From contig JAJEKV010000021.1 of assembly GCA_021234155.1 (NCBI GenBank), positions 12,461,760 through 12,525,759 on the forward strand: DNA of 64,000 bases. The letters run 5' to 3'. A program made the position numbers and the translations under genes. The DNA is from Isoetes taiwanensis. Its lineage: Eukaryota; Streptophyta; Lycopodiopsida; Isoetales; Isoetaceae. How positions within the stretch are numbered: position 1 is the stretch's first letter; every line of letters begins with the position of its first letter. Of this stretch, positions 1 to 10,922 are shown piece after piece. Under the pieces are notes generated by a model. That model was not told the DNA's origin, made no database searches, and saw only the letters and a program-made list of their open reading frames with translations.

Positions 1-1
1 C

Positions 2-547
2 ATGCCGGACATCAAAATAACTCAAGAGACAGATCTTAGCAAGATGGATCAAATACTGGATGCTCTGGATCAGAAAAGTTTCGAAGAGAGGTTACAGGAA
101 ACCAGAGCACTGCTAGAACAAATAGAAAAGGCAACTGCTGAGCTCGATCCATAGTTCAAAAAACTGGAGGCACTGAACAAAAATTTTGAGAAGATTCTGA
201 TAGTGATAACAGGTTCTGTAGAAAAGCCGCTTCATAATTTCGAATACATGGGAATGTCCGATGACGCATCTGGAAGTGGTAGACTAGATGGCGATCATTC
301 ACCAAAAAAACAGAAGTTGGTTCGCTCTACAGAATACTCTATGGCATTGGAGGATGAATTGTTGGATAGTTCTCAGATGTCAGGGCGTGTGCAAGAGATA
401 GCTGTCGCAATGGATGTGGATATGCCAAGTACTACAGGATATACAGAAATGGACACATCACAGACAATTGCCGCAGGAAAGGAGCACGTTAGAAAAATAG
501 CTGTGGAGCTTGGCGTTGGTGTAGAGTCTGTGAAAGAAACTCAGTGA
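2..547 (+). pseudogene. Coiled-coil acidic ORF with one in-frame stop, unknown
   Basis: I do not recognise this protein. A single frame runs from an ATG at base 2 to a stop at 545-547 and is broken only by TAG at 152-154. The first 50 residues are rich in L, E, K and Q with heptad-like spacing, so a coiled coil is likely. The remainder is acidic and serine-rich with one basic patch (SPKKQKL) that could be a nuclear localisation signal. Coiled-coil plus disordered acidic architecture is common in ORF1 proteins of LINEs, and such an ORF lies at 61285, but I see no clear homology between them. The window begins here, so an upstream part may be missing. Alternatives are a host gene exon or a decayed transposon ORF. 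Confidence 0.35.
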
Positions 548-1224
548 AAATGTCAATCCATGAATACCTTTTTTGTAATTATACTTTTTTGAAAATACAT
601 GCTTTCTAATATGTGCAAATTTTAATGAATATATTTGTCTAAAAGATCGCGACCACGATTATTCCAACAAGATTTGTCTATTTTTTAGATTAATATTAGG
701 TAATTGCAAGCAGTAAACTCTTTACATTTTGCCTTGCTTTTTTGTCCAAACAATCGCCATGGCGATCTTTGGGAGCATTAATGATGCTTTTGGAACCCCA
801 TAGTTAATGTTATGACACCTAGAGGCTATAGTTGTACAAGAAATTTTTGGCGCTTGTAATTTTTTCAAGCTGATTTACTAATTATTAGCGCTTCATTCTG
901 GTTGCATACAACCATTTTTTAGTTTGTCTGAGATGACCGCGACCTATTTCGTTCACAAACCAGAAAATGAAATTTCTCTAATTAATGAAATCTTGCTTCT
1001 TTTTGTGCAGTCATCCTTGGTGTTATAATCAAGGGCTTATATCTGGACAAGTCCAATGGGATATAGCTATTGGGTAATTGTCTGACGGCTTAGGCATAGT
1101 TATCCACGAAAAAGGATAAGTGAGAATAGAATAATATTCTTAACATTCACTTTGGACTAACATGTTTTCGTCATATCTTAGCTATAAAGCTATCTATATT
1201 CAAGGCAAAAAGACAAGTGAAAAA
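548..1224. other. AT-rich intergenic DNA, nothing identified
   Basis: AT-rich sequence with short T-runs and no convincing exon, RNA gene or repeat structure on either strand. Confidence 0.5.
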
Positions 1225-1353
1225 AATAGAATAGATTAGAATTGTTTTTATCGTCCACGAAGACCAATTGGCATATAGGATTCAATAAAAGAATGCAGCA
1301 GACTTCTGACTGCCCAGGTTAAAAAACCCTCGCCCCGAAGAGTTTTCGAAGAG
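1225..1353 (-). repeat. LINE 3'-end repeat, copy 1
   Basis: On the minus strand this reads as a hairpin-containing segment (the CCCTCGCCCCGAAG part is preserved), then a conserved stretch matching ATCGTCCACGAAGACCAATTGG on the plus strand, then a pentamer-like tail (TATTC-type units, imperfect). The same order occurs at 19856, 32970 and 47196. The copy at 19856 sits directly 3' of a long LINE, so this one is best read as a 5'-truncated insertion of that family. The tail is more decayed than in copies 2 and 3. Confidence 0.6.
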
Positions 1354-3536
1354 AATAGTGTTTTTAGTGTCCAGTTGAGATTTACATGTCTTCTGAGGCA
1401 GACACACCACATCAACATTGTTTATGAATCCCATACTCATATTCATTTTACATTGCATGTCCCTGTGATGACCCAATCTCAAGACCTATACAGTCGAGTA
1501 AAAGCCTGACTCGACTAGGTCTTGAAAAGCATCGAACAAGGATTTATACTACTAAAGTTTTGCATAAGGATGAATAGTCCAGCATGGGAGACAAAAAAAA
1601 GGGTAATTTCATCTTGTCAGACTATCAGGCCTATAAGACCTTGTATAAGACAGATTACAACGATAAAACTTGTCCCATATAAAAAATACTATCATCTGGC
1701 AAGCACTCATCATCGAATAGCTCTCTTTATCATCCCCACTAGATTCCATATCAATATGCTTAATTACGACCTCTCTCAAATCCATCATATCAACCAAAAA
1801 ATTACCTACTATAGTAGGTGGCATGTCAAAGAACTATTGCAGATTGAGTAGATCCAAGCCAAATCTACTCCACAAGGCTTGATATGTTGGATACCATATG
1901 ATTGCATGCTCCTCATCTTCTATGTCATCTGAGCCACAATCCCGACATGTCTAGTACAGTCTCTGAATGTTATACCATCTGCCAACTTCCACACTTAAGT
2001 GGTATGCACTCAGGTGCATCTTGCAAAGAGCATACCTTTTGGCCACATAAATGTTTTCATCCAAGTATTTCACTGTCTATAGCCTTGGATTCATCTTCTC
2101 CTAATTGTATCATTTTGATACTAGGTGCATGCCAAATTCTTTCTGGACAGTCTCTCTTACCCAATCCAAGATCCAATTCTTATTGCTTTCCAAATCTTGT
2201 ATTAACACACCAATTTGTTTATTACAATACACTAGAATATAATAGGGATAGCAAATGGGGCTTAAAGTAACATGTAGTCCTCGCTTAGCGTACATTCTTT
2301 GTTCGTGACAATGCTTTAATTCCTGAAAATCTTCTGGTATCCTATGATCTATATTCTAATGAGACGGATGTGTTGCCTATTTTCCTTACTGAAGGAATGT
2401 TAGAGGAAAGTTAATAGCCAAAGTTAATAGCCAATAGTTTAGATAACATTTGAAATGGTGAGAACTCAGGATGTGCACCAACAATGGGGAGTAGTAGAAA
2501 TAGTTGTCCTATTTTCTAGACTTAAAAGTTTTACGAAAATATAAGGAATGGGTAAGTTTTGTATAAGAACAAATTCTGGGCCAAAGTTCATTGCCAAACA
2601 CCATTTGGAAAAGGTGTGCACCATATAAATAGGGTTGCCACGTTGCAACTGGACTCCTGAAGAGGATGTTAACCTCTTCGCTTGCACTGCTCAACTGGAG
2701 ATCCTACCTAAGAAAGCGGGTATTTCACAAATTAAAAAATTTTTCAGATTGCTTTTGTGTTCAAATATAATAAAGGGAATGTGTAGATCTACTGGGGGAA
2801 GCAGTTATTCCAGCCAAAAGCAATGGTCGGATTAACCACTACATTTAGCCGGAATAACCAATCCAGACATGTCCAGATTAACCACTGCTTTTGGCCGAAT
2901 TAACCTTGCGATGAACTGAGTGTGGGACTTTGTCCTGGCAGGCTGATCTTGGATAAGATCTTGGAAGTGGCTCCCTAAATGGTCTAACCAAGTTGAAAGA
3001 TCATTTAGATCTCCTTCCCAGTCCCTAAGAATCCCATTCAATCATGAATGGAGGAGATTGGGGAACAGATCAAGCCAAATCATTGAAAATGATAGAGATC
3101 GTTGGCTTCTAGGCTCAAAACTGAGCAGGTCCGGGTAACCACTTCCCAAAGTAGAATACGACCATCCATATAGAACAACTTTTCTTTTGTAATTATCGAT
3201 TAAAAATCTACTCCCAGCTATGTAGATTTTCCTTAGAATCTATTGGGCAAACGGAAAGCATTAATAGAAGTAACCCACAGATTTTTTGCGTCTGAAACTC
3301 CAAAAATAATGTATAGACATTGGAAAGCTCATTTTGAAGCAAATTTTTCATAATTTGATGAACTAGAAAACTAGATTAGTGAAACGTGGGCGTGAAAATA
3401 ATTTGTAAGCTAATCAAATCAGAGTCAGAGGTATTGAGGCTTGGATTGAAGTCCAGATTCCTTCATCTTGCTTCATGCCCTTGTTCATTTGTATTGTTCG
3501 ATGGCCCTTAGTGACCTTAGAGGATGCTAAAATATA
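1354..3536. other. Intergenic DNA, no gene supported
   Basis: Several 60-120 codon frames exist, but none shows a recognisable domain, splice structure or codon bias. A short motif resembling GATTAACCACT recurs near 2833-2900. Nothing else stands out. Confidence 0.45.
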
Positions 3537-3578
3537 CATCCATCCATCCACCCATCCATCCATCCATCCATCCATCCA
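3537..3578. repeat. (CATC)n microsatellite
   Basis: About ten CATC units with one CACC interruption. Confidence 0.9.
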
Positions 3579-5036
3579 AATGAATCTAATTTACCACATT
3601 ATCACTGTCGGATCAATTAGATTACAAGTGTTTTATGATGAGCCTGTTGAGTTGACCCTCTTGGCAACTCGGGATCTTGTCAATTCAACTCTAAATCTAG
3701 GTTGATATAAAAAACTTATCAAATTTGATAGTGTTGGCGAAGAATTGAATCTTCTTACTAAAAAATAATCAGAGATCAACCATAGTAAATCCATTATCAA
3801 ATACAATAATATTCAGAGAAAACACTATCATCAATACATTCACAAGATCTAGAAGAGCAATTTAACACAAGAGCTTCTCCTCTGGAACTCAACCACGATT
3901 CCCGGCTACACTGCTGCCGCTAGCTTGACTACTGCTTGCTAATTCACTGCACATGCACTTAAGGGGGTTAGCCCTCGTGACTAAGTGGGGATCCCATAGC
4001 TGCCTCTACATGCATATAACATCTTGCAATCTTGGATAACAAATATAACAACTCAAAGACACAAGAACCTATGGTGCAACGCTAGACAATGACAACAAAG
4101 AAACAACATAAACATCAGGAGCAAAGAACATAACCAGAGTGCCAAACTATCATAAACAAACTATGGGACAATAGGTAGCTCAATTAGCCTACACACAGGC
4201 CCTGTTAGCAGCATCTTGCCTAGCTAGCTTACATTCCAAGCCCTATAGCGGGTGGTGGGGTGAACCTCGTATGCGCATACCCCTCCCAGCCCACGTCTGG
4301 CACTGGAGGACCTCTTACCATGGGAGTTCACAAGAGTTGACTGATGTAGCAATTCCGGTCTGGAGAACTAACGCTCGGTGTCACAGAGCACAAATACATA
4401 GAATATAGAAACATCAGTCATGCCGGAGCAACCTAGGCAACCGAACCTCGAAGTCAGACCCGGAGGATACAAGAGATAACAAAATAAGAAGACAATAGTG
4501 GTGCAATGACTAAGACAATGACATGTGATGTTTGTTAGAATATTTACTAAACATGTGCCTAGATCATACTCTTTCCCTCGAGGTTGCCCATACAACTTAC
4601 CCATTTCGAAGTAGCTTAGCTTACTGATGAAGATCATGCCAACAATTCAAACTTGTCGAAGAAGTCACAGCACAGCTGTCATATTGATGTAGATCAACAC
4701 ATCTGCACTCTCTTAGCGAATAGAGATATTAACCTCTTTATATGAATATACCACGACCATCCCCCCCATAAAGAATGCAATATCTTAAATCAGTTTATAC
4801 ATGGAATTCATTAGCTATGAGGCTCCTGATAAAATATAGTGCAACAACTTAGACAACTTACAGTTACATATTCTTGGTTAGCCATGCTCCATGCCATATT
4901 CAGAAGCCCCAAGTTTCTCATGGCTCTCTTTGTACCTTTGTGGACTCATCTCACTCTTAAAATATGTCTAGATTCAATCTCATGCCAATATCGATATTAG
5001 ATCCCTTACCTATGGTTTTTTTTATTTCATAATAAA
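3579..5036. other. Intergenic DNA, no gene supported
   Basis: No frame longer than about 90 codons and no recognisable motif. The middle part, around 4200-4330, is more GC-rich and may be old transposon sequence, but I cannot name it. Confidence 0.4.
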
Positions 5037-5059
5037 GTCGTATTTAATTAAAGTGGGAC
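5037..5059 (+). repeat. Left arm of a distant 23-bp inverted repeat
   Basis: This 23-mer begins GTCGTATTTAATTAAAG and is repeated perfectly as its reverse complement at 9518-9540. It could be the left terminal repeat of an element of about 4.5 kb, or one of two opposite copies of a dispersed repeat. The sequence inside the arms diverges immediately. Confidence 0.6.
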
Positions 5060-5201
5060 AAATCTTGAATTTTGGGACTCGGACTGAAAATGGGACTCAT
5101 ATTGACATCAAAATTTCACATCATATAACAAGGACTGGTTCACAATATTTTCTTACAGAATTTCCAAATAAATAGTTGAGAAAGTTGAGCGAGGTGAGAT
5201 C

Positions 5202-5410
5202 GAAAGGGGGAGGGGAAGGGGGAAGACGGGAGTGAGAAAGGGGGGAGAAGAGGGGGCAAGGGAGAAGAGGGGCAAGGGGAAGGGGGCAAGGGAAAAGAAG
5301 GGGCAAGGGGGCAAGGGGGCAAGGGAAAAACATGGCAAAAGGGAGGGGGGAGGGAGGGAGGGAGGGAAGGAGAAGATGGGGGAAGGCTGGGCAAAGGGGG
5401 AGGGTTAGGG
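5202..5410 (+). repeat. Polypurine (G-rich) tract of about 210 bp
   Basis: The plus strand is almost only G and A, arranged as runs such as GGGGAGGGG and GGGGGCAAG units, with only occasional C or T. The long minus-strand proline, serine and leucine frames here are a by-product of this composition and not genes. Such tracts can form triplex or G-quadruplex structures. It lies about 1 kb upstream of the putative gene at 6419. Confidence 0.85.
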
Positions 5411-6418
5411 GCAACGAGAGTTGGAGAGGGAGAGGATCACCCCTTCAAAAAATAAATAAAAAAAAAAACTAAATATTATAAATTAAAGAAAAAACAATTA
5501 AATCTCATATTAAAAATACAAATTAAATATTACGTAATAAAAAATAAATAATTAATTACTAAATGAAATTCTAGAATTCTCAACCTTCTCGACTCACTAG
5601 TCGAGAAGGCATAAGGCTATGCAAGCCCATCGCCTTGCCTTTCCCAAAGCGCAGAGAGAGAGACTAAGGTAGCTATATTCCACACTCGCTCAGAAGATAA
5701 CCACCACGGTCCAAAAGGAAGTCAACCAACAACAAACAACAAAAGCAAATTATAGCACTAGCATCTCATTAAGCCCAAAGAAATGTTAGCAGCCTAGAGA
5801 GAGCCCTCTCGACTGGGATACCGAGGTTGCCTCCAGTCTCTAGAGCGTGGAGCATAGCTCCGTAAGGGATCTCATTAAGGCAAAGCTAAGCTCTTTCAAG
5901 ATTGGCAAGGCAGGCATTGCTTCAACAAGAACTAAGGGAGTAGCGAAATGTGGATTCCGCCCCCTGTTAATGCAAAGAAAAGCAAGAAGAAAGCTTCAGA
6001 TCAGAACTCTGGCCGCCTATTATTCTCTGCATTCCAATGTCATTACTGAGCACGGGGCTTTCCACGATTTTCTTGAACGTTTAAGGCTTTGCAGAGCCGG
6101 ATCTTGACCTTCTCCGTTAACACATGGTGCAGGATTCGAATAACAGAGAAGAAGATTGCCGGAAGCAAATAAGCATTTGGCGAGATAGCAGAGGCGGCTG
6201 CAGATTCGTGGGGTGCAGAGGCGGCTGCAGCAGAGATAGCAGAGATAGCAGCAATAAAGATGAGCGCCATCCATTATCCCAACTAGTCGGAAACGATAGC
6301 AGAGCCGCTTGAAGCGCCGATATCAGAGCGCTTATCTCCAAAATCGCCGATATCACAGCCGCTTGAAGCGCCGCCGCTTGAAGCGCCTCTTGCTGGTGTT
6401 GTTCTTCAAGAAACGGCT

Positions 6419-7050
6419 ATGGCAGATCTGATAATTTCAGGGTCGATTACGTTTTATCCCTATCGATCTGCCAGTTTCTCAGCCGATTTCGATTCAGCCT
6501 TTTACGGCGATCCAGAGATTCGCGGGGCCACAAGGTCGGCCCCGATGATCCAAGATTCTGGCCGCATTGCGCATGTGGATCGGGTGATTGGGCGGCTGCT
6601 AGATGGGCTGGAAGCAAGGAAAATGAATGCGAATGAAGCAGGTGCTACTTACTACCTGGAGCCCAAAGCAGGCGATAGTAAGCTTGGCCGGGATGCAGAT
6701 TCAAAGGGCAAAGGGCCGGGATGCCGCCATGGTCCGACCATAGCTCCATACGATTCACAGGTAAATCTATATCTCTTGCTGTTTAAACTGTCTCTGTTCT
6801 TCTACTCGATGCCTTCTGTTCTTCTTCTTGATACCGTATTAATCTAAATCAAAATCGTCAACGCATGCAGTGCAGAATAAGAAGCTTAGCAAGAAACGGG
6901 GATGACTTCTCAAGAAACAAGCCTGTAGATTTCCAGGTCTCCCCTGCTCCACATCCACACCAAGACTCCGAATCAATTTTGTCGGAGCTATGGCTATGGC
7001 AGTTTCTTCCGGAAAGAGTCCAAGTGGTACAACGTATCTCCGGCTTAAAG
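6419..7050 (+). CDS. Unrecognised gene, two 5' exons, 3' end lost
   Basis: Product unknown. Exon 1 is 6419-6760 (114 codons from ATG, starting MADLIISGSITFYPYRS) and ends at CAG before GTAAAT. Exon 2 is 6871-7050 and follows a CATGCAG acceptor in the same phase, giving 60 more codons that end at a GTGTGT donor. Total so far is 174 residues. The second exon ends with a hydrophobic and charged stretch (SELWLWQFLPERVQVV). The coding part is clearly more GC-rich than its flanks. No third exon is visible: the donor is followed within 25 bases by a 45-bp tandem repeat and then a MITE, so the gene is either truncated, has a long intron, or is a captured fragment inside the 5037-9540 inverted-repeat block. 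The 5' flank (6300-6400) carries repeated GCCGCTTGAAGCGCC-like units. Confidence 0.45.
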
Positions 7051-7072
7051 GTGTGTGTACCAAATTTTAAAA

Positions 7073-7207
7073 TTTAAATATGGGTGGGAAAAAAAAGCGG
7101 GGTATAGGAAACATTGGTTTAAATATGGGTGGGAAAAAAAAGCGGGGTATAGGAAACATTGGTTTAAATATGGGTGGGAAAAAAAGCGGGGTATAGAAAT
7201 AACATTG
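7073..7207. repeat. 45-bp tandem repeat, three copies
   Basis: Three nearly identical 45-bp units begin TTTAAATATGGGTGGGAAAA at 7073, 7118 and 7163. The third has a 1-bp shorter A-run and ends with an AATAACATTGG variant. It directly follows the last supported splice donor of the 6419 gene. Confidence 0.9.
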
Positions 7208-7270
7208 GAAAAAAATAAAAAAAATATCATATATGGGGAATATTTGAAAAATAAGAATGTGTGGTGGGTG

Positions 7271-7581
7271 AAAGCATGTTAGGGTGTACCACTTTTGGAA
7301 CCTGCAAAAGTACATACACTAGGTACTTTAGAATTGGGTACTTTTTTAATTTTCTTTTCACTAAAACTAACTCAAAAATCCAAAATAAAAGTCAATGTCA
7401 TGTTAATATTCAACCTTAAGATAAAACTAGTGTTATTAGAAGCCAAAATAAATACAACAATTCTAAAATGTAGCTTTTATTGAGATATTACACAAGTACC
7501 CAGTACCCAGAGCTAGATACCTTTTTGGGTACCTTTTTAGTCCCTAAATGATACTTTTTAAGGTACACCCTAACATGCTTT
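7271..7581. mobile_element. MITE-like element, copy A (311 bp, perfect 20-bp TIRs)
   Basis: The ends are perfect inverted repeats: AAAGCATGTTAGGGTGTACC at 7271-7290 and its complement at 7562-7581. Outside these the similarity extends 4 to 5 more bases with one mismatch. The interior is AT-rich and non-coding, with several GGGTAC motifs near both ends. A diverged second copy lies at 23556-23865. No transposase is encoded, so it would depend on an element elsewhere. The superfamily is not assigned because I cannot see a clear target-site duplication. Confidence 0.75.
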
Positions 7582-7914
7582 TACCCTGGTATAATTTGGT
7601 GTTGAAATCGGTAATGGTAGGCTACATAGATATTGATTTTAAATTTTAAAGTTTTAGACCTTGAAAGAAGATTGTTTAAAATAAAATTAAAAACTTCCTT
7701 AGTAATATCTTCTTGTCATCTAAAATATGGTTGTTGTGGGCTTCTTTGTTGTAAGCAACATAGGATCATTTTTGGGGTATGTTCTATGCGTATGTTCTAT
7801 GATGCCTTGGGTTTTTTAAAGGATGTGGCCATTGAGATATGTGTCTAGGGATGACATAAGAAACAATGGTGCCGCCCCGCATGTACCAAATCCTTTCCTT
7901 TTCAAAAGTATATG

Positions 7915-7936
7915 CCCCCCCCCCCCCCCCCCCCCA
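7915..7936. repeat. Poly(C) run
   Basis: About 22 consecutive C. Length may be unreliable in an assembly. Confidence 0.9.
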
Positions 7937-8264
7937 ACCCCACGATTTGAACTTTTAACCATGGATAGAGAAAAAATGGAGTATAAAGTGCACTTAAGAA
8001 AGGGGTGTCGAGTGGCCATATAACACACTTGGTTAGGATGAGATAAGTTGACAAATTTATAAATAATTAAAATGTTAATGTAATGTTTTCTCTCTTAGAA
8101 CTGCATTTTTTGCTCTTAGTGCTTTTTTCGATTTCATGAGTCGAGGCGATAAATAGGAAATTTATGGGGCGTATTTTTTTCATAGAAAATACATAGAATG
8201 TTTGAAGGTTATTCATTTTCGACCTTCTCGGACTCTGAGCTTTGAAATTCCCCTTTTTTTTTTG

Positions 8265-8800
8265 CCTTTTTCGACCCGCGAGTCGAGAAAGGCCCTCAAA
8301 CTTGCATTTTTCGCTTTGAGCTGCATTTCTCGACTCGCGAGTCGAGAAAGGCCTTCCGACCCCTAAAACCTGCGTTTCTGGCTTTGAACTGCCTTTCTCG
8401 ACTCGCGAGTCAAGAAAGGCCTTCTGATTCCTAAAACTGCGTTTTTGCTTTGAGTGCCTTTCGACTTCGCGAGTCAAGAAAGGCCCGACCCCTAAAACTT
8501 GTGTTTTAAGCTTTGAGTTTGCCTTTCTCGACTTCGCCCGAGTCGAGAAAGGCCTTCCTTCCCTAAAAACTGCGTTTACGGCCTTGAAGCGCCTTTTCGA
8601 CTCGCGAGTCGAAAGGCCTTCGATCCCTAAAACACGTGTTTTTTAAGCTTTGGTGCCTTTTTTCGACTTCGCTGAGTCGAGAAAGGCCTTCACCCCTAAA
8701 ACTTGTGTTTTGGCTTTTGGTTGCCTTTCTCGACTTCGTGAGTCGAGAAAGGCCTTCTCGACTGTGTTTTCCCTCTCGTTTGCCTTTCTCATGCGTATTT
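8265..8800. repeat. Array of about eight hairpin units, period about 66 bp
   Basis: Each unit carries a palindrome built on TCGACTCGCGAGTCGA, flanked by GCCTTTC on the left and GAAAGGC on the right. Complete units form a 26-30 bp near-perfect inverted repeat. Centres lie near 8280, 8340, 8405, 8470, 8538, 8604, 8673 and 8740. Between palindromes is a less conserved spacer of about 35 bp containing CCCTAAAAC then TGCGTTT. Decayed half-units occur at about 8130 and 8220. Stem changes in several units are in the loop centre (TTCG, TTCGCC, TTCGCT) and leave the outer arms complementary. Confidence 0.85.
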
Positions 8801-9517
8801 TCCAAAAATGGCCCTAAGAAGCGTGTTTTATTTTATTTTTTTTGCATGTAGCATCACTTGACTAATTTGATTTTATCTCTTGCAGTCCTTATCTCGACCA
8901 GATAGTACATGCTTGGGAGCAATGAAAAGATCAGTTCATTGAAGAAAGGTGCCGAGAAGAGGGTGGTGACATCGAGTTGGACATACAAGCGTGGCCCATA
9001 AAGGAACTCCTCATACAAATTTCTATCGTCGTAAGTTGCTCCGTGACTAGGGAGAGAGCTCCCACGCGCCCTTTGCACTAGGTGGTTCATGTGTGAAGAG
9101 GGTGTAATCATTGTGCCCATACCACCACTATGGTCTCTTCACCCACTGTAATATATATTGTAATGAGCCCATTTATAAATATAAGGTATCTCAAAACTAG
9201 TATTTTTGGGTGATTAAGTAAACAATTTGCTTAATTTTTGTTGGAATTTGTGATCTATTGTCTACCCACCTAAGAAAATAGAGCCAAAATGTTCAACTAA
9301 GAATCTTTTTCAATTAGAACTTTGGTCTCAAGCTGTAATGAAATTCCTATGTTTGCGTTGCATTGTTCTTGTTCTCGACACGCTATCCAAGAAAACTGGA
9401 AGAAAAGCTTGGATGCACACTAATAGACAAAAATTCCAATTATGGCCAGTTTTCGGGTCGGGGTGCTTCTTTTTGTGTAAATTAACAGGGTTCCCAAAAA
9501 AAGTGGGAATGGAATGA

Positions 9518-9540
9518 GTCCCACTTTAATTAAATACGAC
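9518..9540 (-). repeat. Right arm of the distant 23-bp inverted repeat
   Basis: Exact reverse complement of 5037-5059. Confidence 0.6.
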
Positions 9541-10869
9541 TTAATAAGAACTCAATTCTTTAGCTAACAATCAATTTGACACAGTTAATAAGAGTTCCAT
9601 CTCCACGAGCCAAGAAATACCAACTTTCAAATCTTATAGACTTCTTAATCTTAATTACATATTATTCTTTGTTACGTGTTATTCAAAGCAATTCAACTTC
9701 TTACATATTTTTGTCCTTTGTATTTTACCCAAATCTTTTGCAGCTTTCGCCTATATTTTCTCGGCAAAGGCTCCTTGCTATATCTAAGCCCCTTGATACT
9801 TCCATTTTTTCCCTTTGGACTCCTTGTATATTCATTTACACTTAAATATCAATGTATTAACAAGACAATGAAAAAAAGACACAAATAAGACGAGCAAATA
9901 TAACCAACAAATAGCAAGCCGTTGAAAATCCGGTATCATCGGAGAAGATTCCCAAGGCATTGACCGTTCATATTCACAACCAAATCGACCTCAAATCAAC
10001 CCTTACTCCTTGCAATTTCAACCACATCCAGCCCAAATTCGACATGTTCCCCACAAGATTCATGCTTCTTCTCTTCCTTCCAAGTATCTCAACCATAGCT
10101 CAAAAGCTTACACACATATACTACTACATCATAGGAAACTTAACCTTTAATCCTCTTTTCAATTCAATACAATGCCATGCTTGAATATGATCACAGCCTA
10201 TGAAATCACAAATAGATCCGTGAAAAACTCCACCTGAAAGAAAACACTTGATACCGATCTTCATGCGATCTCTAAGGCCTTGCATACTCGGTGTATCCAA
10301 TCCAATCCTTCTTTGCAAAAACTTGCTCCCCAAAAAACTCTCTCTTATGCAAAAGTTTGCTCTTAAAAAGCCTCAAAGCTTCCAAAAAGCTTTTCCAAAT
10401 ATCCTCTTAATTAGCACAACCTTCAAAAATCTATTTTCTAATAAAAGGCAAAACCCTTGCTTATATGAGGCCTATATTGTATGCATGTCAAGCATGATAC
10501 ATAAGTAAATAATAAATAAGTATATTGGCCCATCAAGTGCCCAGGACCGTTACATTTTCTCGCAGGACAATCTCAAATTTGGACATGATAGTTGCTGACC
10601 ACATGTTGATCACAAAGGCTGTTATGGCAGTTTTGCCCTATTTCAAAACCCGACTAGCAAATTAATGTCGATGGCACAACTCTCTCAACACAAAAATTAT
10701 ACTATAACAAACAATAAGAAAAAAAAAACGAAACTGCATTACATATGGTTTGATAATCTTGTAAAATTTTACACGGGGCGTTTCAACTAGGTGGCATTTG
10801 CCCTAATGGATATAAAGAGCAAATATGGTACAACGATATCAAAAGCATGAGGAGAGGCATTAGAAGAGT
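9541..10869. other. AT-rich intergenic DNA
   Basis: Only short low-complexity frames rich in F, L, I, S and Y. No feature supported. Confidence 0.45.
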
Positions 10870-10922
10870 ATACAAGAAATTTATTGCGGCGGCCTTGGCT
10901 ACCGCGAACATTTCTCCTTCCT
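10870..10922. repeat. Dispersed 27-bp+ repeat, copy 1
   Basis: A 27-mer starting ATACAAGAAATTTATTGCGG is identical to 30684-30710. A longer, weaker match to about 24617-24665 covers CAAGAAATTTAT, CGGCC, GG and ATTTCTC blocks. On the minus strand the two longer copies give similar short peptides (GRRNKFL and GRRDKFL), so it may be a coding remnant. Confidence 0.55.

Noticed and set aside
5121-5414. Overlapping minus-strand proline-rich ORFs
   Set aside because: A composition artefact of the polypurine tract; three frames are open at once.
8265-8800. CRISPR-like array
   Set aside because: Units are palindromic, spacers resemble each other, the context is a eukaryotic nuclear genome and no cas genes exist.
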